Positions 11,487 through 22,854 are shown, counted from the stretch's first letter. The stretch: 64,000 nucleotides of DNA from Pseudeuparius sepicola (GCA_963920635.1 OY987299.1:18403401-18467400); one strand, 5' to 3'. Made by a program: numbers and translations. The notes: generated by a model from the letters alone, not told the origin.

Positions 11487-12739
11487 ACGAAGTTTTCTTA
11501 ATAGTACCTACCCAGAGAAGAAACTGATTTTTTCTACTTTGTATCTCACTTATGGGGCAAATACTAAAATGATTTTTTCAGTTTTTTACAGCGCACATAA
11601 CTTCCCATCGATCATGAATATTCATGAAGAAAACCACGTCAAATTTTCCAAGCCAACAATTGTTGATGATTTTGAGTTGTAATGTAGTGAAACTAACAAC
11701 TTTATATTTTTTTAGAAATTATTCAGAAGATCAGAAAAGAAATGCTGTTTGAAATACAATAGCATGCCTTCATGTAAAAATTCCAAACTTCGGTCAGTCA
11801 AGGCTTTAAAGTTGAAAAAACCGTATACCCGGGGGTAGCCTCGAAAAAAAAACGTCCTAGAAGATTCCAGAACCACTCTCGAAAATTGCGTGTTTTTTCG
11901 TACCTTACATCTCGATTTTTCGGGGTCATCGAAAGCATCTGAACCTGACCGGAATTTAGCATATTTTTTTATCTAATTAATAATTTCTAAAAAATATATG
12001 TAGTCAACGGTCAAAAGTTCAACGGTGAGCCGATTTCTATGCACGCCAGTGTACATTCTACAGAATAATATAATATTTCACTTTTTTTAAGATGGTGGTC
12101 AAACACAATGCAAAATGTAATGCACAGTATACCTAAGTGATGTGTTTGAACTGGACCAACACTATATTAAAGACCTGTGCATAGCGCTGTTTCAAGCGAT
12201 CGCCACTGGCGCCACACGACGAAAAAAAACGACAGGGTGGATTAATTTTAAAAACACCATTGTTGCAGAATTTTTTATAAAATAAAAGCATGCAAATGAG
12301 TTTTACAACGAATTTAACTTCCAAAATAAAATAAAATGCTTGTTTGTTATGTTCCTCAAATTTGACAAGCTTACATGGCATACATTCGTAGATTTTATTA
12401 AGAACAGCCAGTCTAAAAAGCAAGCAAGTATTTTGGTACCTATTTTGATTTGAAATAAAGTCCATGGCTATAGTTTTAGTGTAAGTAAAATAGAAAGCAT
12501 ATTTTTTTAGTTTCTTCTCATCTCATAGTGGACCATTGGTTCGCTATAATATATATAGCATTGGGGCTATAAGTAAACAATATATTTTTTTATTTTCATT
12601 CTGCATACGTTACAAAATACTCTTCCAAAATGTAATATCCAGAATTCTAGCTTCTTCAACTGGTTGAACAAGATCATCCCTTAATTCCAAAATAGTGTTT
12701 ATTCTTCTGCAATATCTACACCTAATGGTCTGTGCAGTG
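11487..12739. other. Stretch with no recognised gene
   Basis: AT-rich, with a short GCTATAATATATATAGC palindrome near 12553. Small open frames on both strands show no family motif. Probably old repeat sequence. Confidence 0.4.
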
Positions 12740-13021
12740 TGCATACAATTTTCTTCATATGCATGGAAATTTCATGTTAAAACAAACAAATTTACTTATA
12801 AAAGTTCTGTTAATATGATAAAACTGCGAAATATTGACGCAAAGAGAATTCGTGACTGTAAAAAGGAAGGAAATGGTAATAAAGCTAGATATTTAAAAAA
12901 TGGGACTTTCAAAATGTCAGAAAGTGACATACCTATAATCACGGAATAGCCCTGTTATAACCTATAATAAGTCGCCATTTTTTTCGTCATGTAGCGCCAC
13001 CCCAGTTCGCAAACAACAATG
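12740..13021 (-). repeat. Dispersed repeat, inverted partner of 5680-5980
   Basis: Reverse-complement match to 5680-5980 (see that entry). It ends close to the M9 MITE at 13099. Confidence 0.6.
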
Positions 13022-13098
13022 AAATATGACGTGATGCTCGGGTCTTTCATATAGTGTCGGTCCAGGTTTGAATAATTGAAATTAGATAATCTATACGC

Positions 13099-13280
13099 GT
13101 TGACTGATATATTATTAAAGACTACCTACTCACGGCTGTCACGTCTGACACATTTTGGCTCACCATGCGCTTTCCGGAGATAAAATACAATGCAGAATAC
13201 ATTGTTAGCCATCAGAGCCATCTGTTTTCCAGGACATGAAGCTATAGCTGTGAGAAGTTTTTATAAATACGTCAGTCAAC
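13099..13280 (+). mobile_element. MITE family M9, copy 2
   Basis: 182 bp with TIRs GTTGACTGATATATTATTAA and, on the other side, the complement of GTTGACTGACGTATTTATAA. The flanking 9-mers TCTATACGC (13090-13098) and GCTATAGGA (13281-13289) agree at 6 of 9 positions, as for an aged duplication. The interior matches copy 1 in the same orientation. Confidence 0.75.
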
Positions 13281-13439
13281 GCTATAGGATTGCCTTCAAT
13301 TTTCATAAGAAAGTTGTGAAGTTTAACCAAGGGGCGCTCCTGTTTGTCGTTATACACGAATTGGCAAAAGGTTGCAAGGCCATCAATAAAAACTTCATAG
13401 CATAGTGTCGCCCCAGGCTAAGACTTTATACAAGAAATA

Positions 13440-13952
13440 ATTTTCACTCAGCTCTCCGGAACCTCGTGCCCTACAAGGTGTGCGAGCAACAGGCAACGCG
13501 AAATCCAGAACAACAGCCCTCCCGCTTACGCCGCGCCGGTTCGACGGCCGAACGAACGGCCGCCGCCGCTCCAAAACAACGTCGCCGGAAAATCTAATCT
13601 AGGTAATCCGGCGGCGGCGCCGTCGCCGGCGGGCCACGCGCGCATTGTGCTTGATGGCTGATGGGGGACACATGGGGGAGTATCGATTGCCCCGCCCCCC
13701 GCTGCGACCTGTCGCCATGGAGACCGCGACAGCGTTGTGGGGGACCGCAGGACGCGCGCGACGCCGGCGACGGGGGCAGAAGCCGGAGCCGGGCGACGAC
13801 GCGACGCCCGGAGTCGGAGCGGGTCTCCGGGCTCGCGCGGAGGATCGCTCCGGGCGGGAGTGGGGCAGTTATTTATTGCAAACCCAGCGGGAAAATGCAA
13901 AGGATTCAAAGCGGGAGACCGCGAGGAGGCCCCAACATTTTCTGTGGATAAG
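13440..13952. promoter_or_regulatory. CpG-rich island, interrupted on its right by a hAT element
   Basis: Strongly GC- and CG-rich for this window. Long frames exist on both strands, but they are Arg/Ala/Pro-rich shadows with no motif. It could be a promoter or first-exon CpG-type island or an enhancer. The hAT element at 13961 inserted at its right edge, and AT-rich sequence resumes after 14840. Confidence 0.35.
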
Positions 13953-13960
13953 CTTGGTCC

Positions 13961-14832
13961 CAGGGGCGTGCAGTCCATGGAAGCAAGGGAAGCAGTGCTT
14001 CCCCTAAACCAAAACAATGTAAAATGATAAAATATAATTTTTGAATTTTTAAACAGGAAACAATTAGTTTAGTTACCTAGGTATATCAAAAACGCTAAAA
14101 AATATCTTATATATCATAAATATATCAAATCTACAATATGTTATGCCTATAGCAAATGCGGCGTTGACTCCGACTGCGCCCATCCTACCGAGCGACAGTA
14201 CAGTACAATGTAAGCTATGCCGGCCGCTTTTCTGTAGCGTTCGATAGTCGAGAGGTTATTGAACTTTCCACCTCCACCGCACTGGCTAACGCGAATGAGA
14301 ACGCCTGTTTTAAGCGGGCGTGGAAGCTATCGTTGCAGTAGGTTCTTTGTTTAATTTAGTTGGTTTTGATCTGCGTCGGTGCGTCGCGCGCGTCGTATCT
14401 CGGGCGATATGGAAGACAATAATACAGACGTGGACATGCAAATACCGTCAACTTCGGCTGTCGGGAATGACGTTGAAAATGTTAAAGTTGGACAATTATT
14501 AAGTAAGAAGAGTGTGTGTGAATGTGTAGTCTATGCCTTAATAATAAAGGGATTTTCAACATTAAACTTTGCGGATAAGCTTCAATTAATTACAAACGGA
14601 AGAGCAAAACCCCCTATGAAAAATATAACCACAAAAAAGAATGAATGGCTTTCACAGATATCGTTGTTGTCTATTGAGAATATACTTCTCCAGAACATGT
14701 TAGAGCATGGACGTTTTTATGATGACGTCATTGACGAATTCGCAAAAAGTGATCGAAGAATCGAATTACATTACAAATAGGTAAGTTTTTAAACATTGCT
14801 TCCCTTACTTAAAATGTCACCGCACGCCCCTG
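13961..14832 (+). mobile_element. hAT element, 872 bp, perfect 8-bp TSD
   Basis: Terminal inverted repeats begin CAGGGGCGTGC on both ends, with an inner shared AAGGGAAGCA. The 8-bp CTTGGTCC stands on both sides (13953-13960 and 14833-14840) without mismatch. An 8-bp duplication and a CAG-GGGCG terminus are diagnostic of hAT. It is too short for a whole transposase but carries a 5' promoter-like part and one exon (14409-14780), so it is an internally deleted or exon-only derivative. The perfect duplication points to recent insertion. Confidence 0.9.
14409..14780 (+). CDS. 123-aa N-terminal exon inside the hAT element
   Basis: The ATG at 14409 opens a 123-codon frame closed by TAG at 14778-14780. 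The TAG is followed directly by GTAAGT, a perfect splice donor. The acidic start (MEDNNTDVDMQIPSTSAVGN) leads into a helical-looking segment (NEWLSQISLLSIENILLQNM). I do not recognise a domain. It is plausibly the first exon of a hAT transposase gene, the rest deleted. An earlier GTG in frame at 14379 is less likely. An ancestral CAG before the donor mutated to TAG would explain the stop at the junction; that is inference. Confidence 0.5.
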   Translation: MEDNNTDVDMQIPSTSAVGNDVENVKVGQLLSKKSVCECVVYALIIKGFSTLNFADKLQLITNGRAKPPMKNITTKKNEWLSQISLLSIENILLQNMLEHGRFYDDVIDEFAKSDRRIELHYK

Positions 14833-14840
14833 CTTGGTCC

Positions 14841-15403
14841 AAATAATTTATCACAAGTGCGTAATGAACTAGGCATCAGACAACCATTGCCTAAACAAAA
14901 AGGTCTATTATATAAGACCAATAAATAACGTAAATGAGAACAAATATCTTTAAAAAGATGCCGCGCTTATGCATTAGACTTGGTGGCAGGAAATCTGCCC
15001 TACATTAGAAAAACAGAGAGAGAAAAAAGCCTATATCTGCAAATTTCGCATTTTTTGAACAATCCCTCGTAAAAATGTATGCTCTTTCTAATGGTATTAA
15101 TAGTTTCATGGGTTGCCTTTATATTTTGTCAATATTTGTTATGGTTAATAGCCGTATGTGGGAAAAAAATTTATGTTTACAGTGGCAAAAAATTGTAACA
15201 AACACCGTTTTGGGCATACATGGAAAAAGAACGTTTAGCTTATATATAAATTCTTTTAATACCAAATTAGTTCTCAATGTGCAATGGAAAAAGAACGTAA
15301 CGTTCCATACGAGTTAAATATTTTTTAAATTTTTGAAACAATGGCAATAAACTGTAAAAACGGTATACCTACGGTTTTTGTCTATTGATCATTAGCTAGT
15401 ATA
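14841..15403. other. Stretch with no recognised gene
   Basis: AT-rich. GGAAAAAGAACGT occurs twice (about 15221 and 15285) and its complement near 16424, and AGTGGCAAAAA near 15182 has a complement near 17119. These hint at an old inverted-repeat element around the hAT relic, but the arms are too patchy to delimit. Confidence 0.35.
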
Positions 15404-15860
15404 CAGAGGCGGATCCAGGCAAACCTAAAGGGGGGGGGGGCGGCGTGGTAAAAAATTTTCCTGAGGGGCCGGGGTAAGGGCAATTTTTAGAATATAAAAT
15501 GCATTTTTGTGAAAAATAAAATAATTTTATTTCTCTAGAAAAAAACAAAAACAAAAAAATGTTTACCCAAACAAAATAAAAAACAAACTTAAATAATGAA
15601 CATAACAAAACAAAATCACAAAAAGAAACAATAATGTACTTATCACAAAATAAAATCCTATTTTCTCTTCTTTCGCTCAAACTGATCTTTTCTTCATGTA
15701 TGGCTACATTGCAGTGTATATTTAATAGGGCTAAATTGCTTATAGTCTGGTCTTGGGCCATATTGGTACGTAACCAAGTTTTACTTATTTTAAGTAAAGA
15801 AAAATTTATTTCCGCCGATGCATTTCTTATCTGGAAACTGGCAAGTATGCTCAAAAATTT
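15404..15860 (-). pseudogene. hAT transposase C-terminus with element end
   Basis: The minus frame entering at about 15854 reads ASAEINFSLLKISKTWLR and then SNLALLNIH. This matches the hAT dimerisation-region signature (SAERSFSxLKxIKxWLR...LxxLALLxI), with the usual Arg-Ser after SAE replaced. About 250 bp further on, the plus strand shows CAGAGGCGGATCCAGG at 15404, a typical hAT terminus, followed by a G run. The rest of the transposase and the other terminus are absent, so this is a truncated 3' end. The tail of the open frame (PPPPPLG) is untranslated sequence. Confidence 0.65.
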
Positions 15861-17734
15861 TCTTGCCGTTGTCGAGATACGACTTCGTACTGGTGTTATT
15901 GAGAAACTGGGGAAAATATACTAAAAACGCTCTTTAATTGTACACTAGATTGTGACAGGTAAATATTTCATGTCTCTAGAATTCCCTGAAAGGCGGCCAT
16001 ATTGATAGGTGACGGAGGACAGGGCCGTAATCAACAGAATTTACATTTTACACACACATATCCTAAATTTAAATAGAGAGAAATTAACATTAAACTCTGT
16101 TCTTTAAAGCATAGAAAAAGGCTATAGTTATAGTTTCTGTGTTTGAAGTTAGGTTAGAGCCACAGACACAGAGGTCGAATATCAAGGTTAAAGTTAGGCA
16201 TCTATCACAAGTTCTGACATTTCTACCGGACATGCTAAATACGTCTCTGCAGGTGCCAAAAACATTGCTGCCAACCTTGTATTACCAAATTAAGAAATGT
16301 CATTTAACACTTTAACAATTAAAGAGTGTTTTTAGATTACCTAATAATACAGTTGTAATAATTGTTGTAGAAAAAGGGGGGGCGGTCATACAAAGGCAAC
16401 ATAACGTATAACACACATACGTTCTTTTTCCATTATATATATGACACATGGTATTGTCTATGTTGTCCTATAGTTTACTGAACATACATTCATTTGCTGG
16501 CCAATAGTAGTAGTTGTTGTTGATTCTTTGCCAGAGCAGCGTTTTTGCAGATAGTCAAGGAGGCGGCATATAGTAAATATATTATATGATATGGTGTAAG
16601 AATGCTTTTTGTAAGTAGCTTTTCCGAGGTTTAATCTGCTACATACACAGACCCTTTTCTAACCTCACTTTTACTGCTTGTTTATAAAATTTTCAAATAT
16701 TAAACGTGGAATCGTTATGTAAACCACATAGAATATGCTATTATACTCGTATTTCTATCCTGTTCATAAAATAAAAATCTTGGGTTGTTGTTTTATGTGA
16801 AATACCTAATAATCACAGCATTTTGCTACAAACAGTTTTAGAAAAAAATAAAATGCAAAAATCTGTTAAGTACTGTTTATAAGTTCTATAGTCATAGCAT
16901 TTGGTACCAACAATTTAAAAGAAAAAATGGCAAATAAATATTTTGATGAAAAAAATAGCAATACATTATTGAAAGTAAACCAAATGGAAAATATTGCATT
17001 AATATAACTTCCACGCAAATTTTCTGAAAATTAGTTAATGGAATAGGTATCTACCACAAAAACTCAATACTTAAACTTTAAACGTAAATTACTCAAAACT
17101 ATAAATAATTACATACGGCTTTTTGCCACTGTAAGGCAGAAATTTTGGCAGGATTTTTTTTTATTTTTATTTGTGTCTTGTTTAGCTTGAAATAAATACC
17201 TGTCACTTTCACTAATTATTATTGAAATAATTTGCAATAAACTAGCAATTTTTTTCTACAGTAAAATATAGGAAACGACGGAAACGTTATATACTACTTC
17301 AAAACGTAATTGAGGTCGGTGTTCAAAACCTACAATAAATGAGCCATTTTTTTAAATAACTAATAAAAGTTAGTTTGTTGCTTTTTTAACAGTATGAAGA
17401 GTCGAAGTTCGCTAATAAAATAATTAACTCCTGAATCGAGCAAAGATGTTTTCTTCTCTACTAAAACTAAAAGTATCAGTAGCAGTATTGTTTTATTTTA
17501 AAATGTGATCGATAGCAAGGCTATTCAGGGTTAGGTTACCTACGTAGCAAAAATTAAAATCTTGGTACTCGAAAAACTGATGTGAGGGCGAAATTATTAA
17601 AAGTTCATATTTCGAAAGCTGACGATTTTTTACTAAGGCCGTATTTTGATTTTCTTTTTATTCATGAGCTTCCCTATCAGCTCTCCAAGCGATGACGTTG
17701 GCTTTTGTGACACTCTGTATAATAAAAACTGATT
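15861..17734. other. AT-rich stretch, old repeats, no gene
   Basis: A run of G with GGCGGTC at about 16376 resembles the G-rich hAT edge at 15426. CACTCTGTATAAT near 17713 resembles the CACCCTGTATA transposon ends. Otherwise I see no reading frame or structure. Confidence 0.4.
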
Positions 17735-18290
17735 AGTAATGGGTTTTATTACAAGCTTTTATTTAACTTCACCTGTAGGTATGCGTGTTGTCAAATCTAG
17801 CAACTGAATTTTAAACCAGTTCCAGCCAACTGATTGAGCTGAAATTTTGTACACTTTTGGTGCTGGTGATAATACAATCTAGTATCGTTGACTGACTTAT
17901 TTATAAAGACTTCTGACGAATATAGCTTCATGTCCTGGAAAACAGATGGCGCTGATGACAATGTATTTTGTATTGAATTCTATCTCCAGAAAGCGCAGGG
18001 TGAACCAAAAAATCGTCAAACTTGACAGCCGTGAGCAGTCCCCTTGATCAAGGTTTGACGAGTAGAAAACGATAAGGTGAGTGACGTCATACTAAATCCT
18101 ATATGACGGAAGTCTCAAGATGGAGGACTAAATTTCTTTATCACCCTCGTAACACGGGAAACAAATTCTAAAATGCACAAAGTAAAATAAAAAATAAAAA
18201 AATATTTTTAAAAACAATCTATACTAAAACGAATAAAATAAGTTTAGGTTTTTGATGCCAAATTGCAACAAGCTTTTTGGAATCATACTT
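17735..18290 (+). repeat. Dispersed family R1, copy 1 (split by an M9 MITE)
   Basis: Shares ordered blocks with 43460-43830 and 53395-54620: AAGCTTTTATTTAACTTCACCTG, a GTCAAATCTAGCAACTGAATTTTAAACC-like block, GATTGAGCTGAAATTTT, GTGACGTCATACTAAAT, AAGATGG, and a tail with TTTATTCGTTTT/AAACGAATAAAATAA. An M9 MITE is inserted at 17887-18041. No coding capacity. The class is unresolved. Confidence 0.6.
17887..18041 (-). mobile_element. MITE family M9, copy 3, right end truncated
   Basis: Left TIR GTTGACTGACTTATTTATAA is intact. The interior matches the family in inverted orientation (ACAGATGGCGCTGAT, CCGTGAGCAGTC). The right TIR is missing, so no duplication can be read. Confidence 0.65.
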
Positions 18291-18358
18291 CATCAAGCAC
18301 TTGATTATCAATCAATCACTGTCCAATTAAATTAATTGGTCCTGGTCCTACGTAGGTA

Positions 18359-19427
18359 CACTGAGAGAAATGTCTATAAGCCACTAATAGAAATCTGTTA
18401 GCCGCAGCAAGATATCTGCATTAAATAGGCCCTAGCTAGGTTGTCTTGCTACCACAAATAGAGTCACTTTGCTAAGATGAACCTATTTGTGGTTAATAGG
18501 CTAATATATACACCTATTTGTAACAAATAATAATTCTTATTGGAGCAAATAGACTTTCTACCTGCCACTAAAAGATAACTTTGCTGTGGTTAATAGATGG
18601 ACCTATTAACTTTCTTATGGCAAAAAAGTGGACCTATTTACTGCTAATAAGTGTTTTTATTTTTTAGAATTACAGTTCTGTCAACATTGTCAAGTATATT
18701 CAAATTTCCGTAGTCCAGTCTTGTTAAAAAAAATGTCACAATCCGTGGTATAATTTTTATAATATCACTTCCACGTTGTGTATACATGATGAATTACGAT
18801 ATCTGCAGGTCTTTAAGTGTTTAAATTTACGAAGTTGGTTGTTGAAGTTCCAAAGTATAACACAAGGCTTGGATCATTTTGTTTAACAGTCGAGATACAG
18901 CAGTGGTAACGAGTTAAAGTTTATCAGAGTTGTCCACCATTTTTATAAACACGGCGTGGCAAGCGGCATACTTGTACTTCAGACGGCTCAAACGAAACTG
19001 ACCGAACTGTTGACATGGTGAAGAAATTCCACAAATCGCATGCTCACTAGCCATTATCAAATAACCTTCTTATTTGCTACAGGTAGGTTCCAATTTGTAG
19101 CTAATGAGAGCCAATTTGTGACAAATAGGGTATCCATTTCCCGCTAATAGAATATCTTAGCAAGATAAACCTATTTGTCTCAAATAGAGATTTTGCTCCC
19201 ACAAATAAGGACTTATTTGTAGCAAATAGGTTCATGTATTTTTACATTAACCTCAATTAGATATCTATTTGTGGCAGCAAAATGATTTTAGCAAGAAGTT
19301 TTTTTGCTGCTACAGGAATTTCGGTTATTTGTGGCAAATCGGTGCTGTGCTGCTACAAATAGAAATCTATTAACCCCAAATCGGTTGGACTCAATTAGAA
19401 ACTTTATTTGGTCCATTTTCCTTAGTG
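18359..19427. mobile_element. 1.07-kb TIR element packed with CTATTTGT/ACAAATAG words
   Basis: The ends are CACTGAGAGAAATG and the complement of CACTAAGGAAAATG, each abutting TA (GTA at the left, TAC at the right). Both outer thirds (about 18365-18655 and 19070-19420) carry many degenerate copies of ACAAATAG/CTATTTGT or TAATAG words in both orientations. The 400-bp centre lacks them. Subterminal arrays like this usually serve transposase binding. No transposase frame is present. The TIR resembles that of the element at 60349-61582. Confidence 0.65.
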
Positions 19428-19459
19428 TACTTAATGAACATTTTGCGCGACAATCAAAA

Positions 19460-19540
19460 CACTTGTCGCAAAACTTAAACTTATTTTATTCGTTTTAGTA
19501 CCTACATAGCTTAAATAAAAGTTTGTTTTTTAAAAAGTTT
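19460..19540 (-). repeat. R1 tail fragment
   Basis: The phrase CTTAAACTTATTTTATTCGT, then TACCTACAT-GCTTAA and AAAAGTTTG, matches the right part of R1 at 54555-54615. Confidence 0.5.
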
Positions 19541-19808
19541 TTTTATTATTTATTTTTTTTACAATCACAGGGCTTTATTTGACGCTGGTACCTTACATCC
19601 AAATGTTTTTACAGAGAAATTTACCTTTAAAGATAAAAGTGTCCTAAACAGTGCAAAATTTCAAATTGTTTGAAATCCAAAACGAAAACACTAGGAGTAT
19701 GTATAATAGTTTAATCGTTTTGAGAGATGTTTTTATAGAATAATATGGAGAGTGGTAGGTACTGCATAAATCAAAGCTTAAATTGTTTAGACTTAAACTA
19801 TAAACGTA

Positions 19809-20010
19809 TACAGGATGAGGGGTGAGTGAGTTTTTTAAGAGAATTTTAACATTGGAGAAAATCTACATCTTAAAATGAAAATTTCATATCAATCTAAGTT
19901 CAGAAAAGCTATACATTTAAAAAAAATTTTGGTGCTCAAATTCTTGTTTTAAAATGCGTCATACAATTGCGACATTATACAATGAAAGACCTACTACAAA
20001 AAGAAAAACT
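19809..20010. mobile_element. Small TIR-like element beside a foldback
   Basis: TATACAGGATGAGGGGTGAGT at the left and its partial complement (ACTCACCCTATA) at the right bracket about 200 bp of AT-rich sequence. The right end abuts the foldback at 20022. Weak but consistent with a MITE. Confidence 0.35.
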
Positions 20011-20021
20011 GACTCACCCTA

Positions 20022-20849
20022 TACAGATGATTTTTTTAGGTCTACCACCGCCATTTTCTCGCTTATTTTACGCCCTACAAAAAAAGCGTAAGAAACAAAA
20101 ATGTTGCAATTTTGGACAGCTAAGTGGTGCTGCAAAAGAAATCGGCATCCATGGCCAACTTGTCGCGCAATATTAAAAAAACCTTAAATTGACCTATTAA
20201 CCTATTAATAGCCGTGGAATGTTTATTTTAAGAGACAGAGGAAAACTTTTATATTGAAAATTGATGGCACTGAGAAGCATTATCCATCCACGTAGTCAGA
20301 TGGTTTCAGCAAATTACACAGGGTCTTCGGCTCTCTTGAGGCTTTGAAAATTGTTTGTTTATTTCTTATTAAGCGATTTTCTCGCTTATTTTAGGCCGCC
20401 CAGAAAATACGTAAGAAAACAAAATATGGCAGTTTTGGTCAGCGAGGCGACTTTAAAAGAGGAATGGGCGTCCATGCCCAACTTTTCGCGGTGTACTAAA
20501 AAAACTTTAAATCGACAAAAATTTGCATGGTCTCAAGAGAGCCGAAGACCCTGTGTAATTTGCTGAAACTATCTGACTGCGTGGATGAATAAAGCTTCTC
20601 AGTGCCATCAATTTTCCATTTAAAAGTTTTCCTCTGTCTCTTAAAATAAACATTCCAGGGCTATTAATAGTTTTGCTCAATTTGAGGTTTTTTTAATATT
20701 GCGCGACAAGTTGGCCATGGATGCCGATTTCTCTTGCAGCATCACTTAGCTGTCCAAAATTGCAATATTTTTGTTTCTTACGCTTTTTTTGTAGGGCGCA
20801 AAATAAGCGAGAAAATCGCGGTGGTAGACCTAAAAAAATCATCCTGTAT
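20022..20849. mobile_element. Foldback element, 0.83 kb, long well-matched arms
   Basis: Ends are TACAGATGATTTTTTTAGG at the left and the complement of TACAGGATGATTTTTTTAGG at the right. Arms of about 320 bp (20022-20345 and 20527-20849) match closely, including AGAGCCGAAGACCCTGTGTA near the loop. The loop is about 180 bp. The CAGGATGATTTTT terminus is shared with the foldback at 53506-54337. Confidence 0.75.
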
Positions 20850-20899
20850 AATGAATAATGTCATTATTCAGAAGTTGTAATAAAGAATTATAATTCGGG

Positions 20900-21480
20900 A
20901 TAGTTCACAAATCCCCGTAACTGGGCCATTCGACACGAGGCGTAGAATTCGTAAATATTACCCGAATCGCGTAGATCACATTCTACGGATTCCCGTCCGT
21001 TGTCCTACAACTCTTCGGCCAGCTTCCGCAGGTGCAAAACGGCATCGGTAACGATATCTTTTACCACCAATTAACTCGGATCAAGATAAACGTCTCCGGC
21101 CGGACGGGTCGGGTGGGGTCCAGCCCGAGATTTTGTCAAGGAGATAACGATAAAACTATTAACGAGAGCTGACTCGGCGAATGCGCCCGTCCCAGGGTGA
21201 CAAACGGAACGTTTGCGACATTATTGGGGTTGTCTGGCCTGCGCGCGGTACCTCTGGGGCGATTGGGATCTCGAGCGGGGCCATCCCGCACTATCCGTGT
21301 CGACTTTGTGTACGGCGTGAGCTTATCGACGAGAAGATTAGATCGAAGATGGCGGACAACCGGCGTACTTCATCAGACCAATGTTTGATCAAGGGTTCTC
21401 GATGCCGTAAAGTTCTTGAAACCGAGGTGACACTGCGAGAAGTACCTATCAAGGTTAGTGTATAGTTTAGGGAGTGTGAG
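20900..21480. promoter_or_regulatory. GC-enriched single-copy island
   Basis: Non-repetitive. It contains an E-box GCAGGTGC (21028-21035), GATAACGATAAAACTATTAACG-like sequence near 21141, and several CG words. Overlapping frames (21181-21465 and others) lack any recognised domain. A candidate enhancer by composition and motif content. Confidence 0.3.
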
Positions 21481-22660
21481 AGAGGCAAGGGGACAAAGGG
21501 CTGAATTTAAGTTGGTAGCATTTACACGTGAATTGGCAATTTAGTAACTCCCTAAACATTAAACGCTTCCAGCCATAGGCGACACACAGACACTTTTGGC
21601 ATATTCATTTGAAGCTTGCAGTCAAAGGCGTTTCTTTATTGTTTACTTTAGTTTACGCATAAATTTCTTATATTGCTTTGCGTATTTTCCCTCTTGAAAT
21701 GTTTCCTTATTTTTTTTGTTTTCGACATTCACTAACTGCGTTACCCCTTCTGATACGCCACTGGTATCAAGCTGTGAGAAGAAGAAGAACAGTTGGCGGA
21801 CGTGGCACCGTCGCGCGACGTTGCCAGTTGTAAGAGACTACCATTGGTTTTGTTTAAGAGTGGGGGAATGTCCTAATCTTCCTATAAACTTCTTAAACGG
21901 GGCCTAACTAACGTCCAATTGAGGCCAAAAATTCGTTTTCCCAGATTGTCCATGGAAAACCCAACAATTGACAATGGACTGATGAGCAAAAAACACGCGC
22001 TTTACATATCTGATGAAAACGTGACAACAGTCAAGCGGCTTGGCGCCCTTGGCGGTGCATCCTATAGTTTGTTGTAAAATAAAACCCTCATTTCATCAGA
22101 TCGTCAGTTGTTTTCCATGGATAACTCATAACTCGATTTTGATTAAGTAAAGGCTGAGGTGAGGGTGAGAAATATTCGATTATTTTTTACACACTTGAGC
22201 TTGCAGCTTTTGAACAAAGAGAGATACAAAAAAAAACATAAAAGTTACTCACATTCATACTGCTGCCATTTCCCGCGATTTGAGGAAACGCATTCTTAGC
22301 CTCAAATTGGATCTTAATATGGCGAGTGGCGAGAAATTTGGAACATTCTGTACAACTGGCACGACCGATGTCAAGCCAGACTGATTCATCTTCAATAAGA
22401 AAGTTTGTGGATATTGTTTAGAAAACTGAACTCGACACTGGTACAAATCCTTGTGAGCTGCGTTGATCTCGGGCGAGCAATATTTTTAGCATAGCTATAA
22501 AATAGTAAAGGTTATTGTACCCAGGTACAGGGTGTCCCAGATTGGATTGTTTTATGGGCTCCTCTTATTTCCCGAAGAGATATAGGTAGGCAAAAAGCAG
22601 CTAAACTCTATTGTGCTCGATTTTAGAGTTTGGTAACAGAGTAGGTATATATATTTGTAC
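21481..22660. other. Stretch with no recognised gene
   Basis: Mixed composition. A one-sided transposon end TACAGGGTGTCC starts near 22526. CCATGGAAAAC and GTTTTCCATGG (about 21950 and 22112) form a loose inverted pair. No coding sequence is recognised. Confidence 0.4.
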
Positions 22661-22667
22661 CTATAAC

Positions 22668-22703
22668 CAAAGTTTACAGACTAAAATAGTTCTGTAAACT
22701 TTG
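22668..22703. mobile_element. 36-bp palindrome with perfect 7-bp TSD (nano-palindrome 1)
   Basis: CAAAGTTTACAGA at the left is the exact complement of the right arm TCTGTAAACTTTG, with ACTA...TAGT pairing continuing into the loop. The 7-mer CTATAAC stands directly on both sides (22661-22667 and 22704-22710). Palindrome plus direct repeat is the form of a minimal transposon insertion. See the related sites at 43110, 44387 and 60326. Confidence 0.65.
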
Positions 22704-22854
22704 CTATAACTAGCACATTCATTTCCCAAGAGTACGACGAGTAAGTCATATGAGTGAGAAATAAACATTCCGTGCGTTATACACTATACTTTTTCATAGA
22801 CTGTTATTATAAGCGTTCAAGTTTAAATTTTGGCTTTTTAGTTTTTTATGATAT

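Noticed and set aside
11173..11682. Long Lys/Arg-rich and Ser/Phe-rich frames
   Set aside because: They are translations of the GAA/GAAAAA purine tract in different phases and strands; no non-repetitive coding part supports a protein.
12553..12569. GCTATAATATATATAGC as another nano-palindrome
   Set aside because: The flanking bases do not form a 7-bp direct repeat.
13526..14027. Several overlapping 96-163 codon frames in the CpG island
   Set aside because: All are Arg/Ala/Pro-rich shadows on both strands with no motif; one runs into the hAT insertion.
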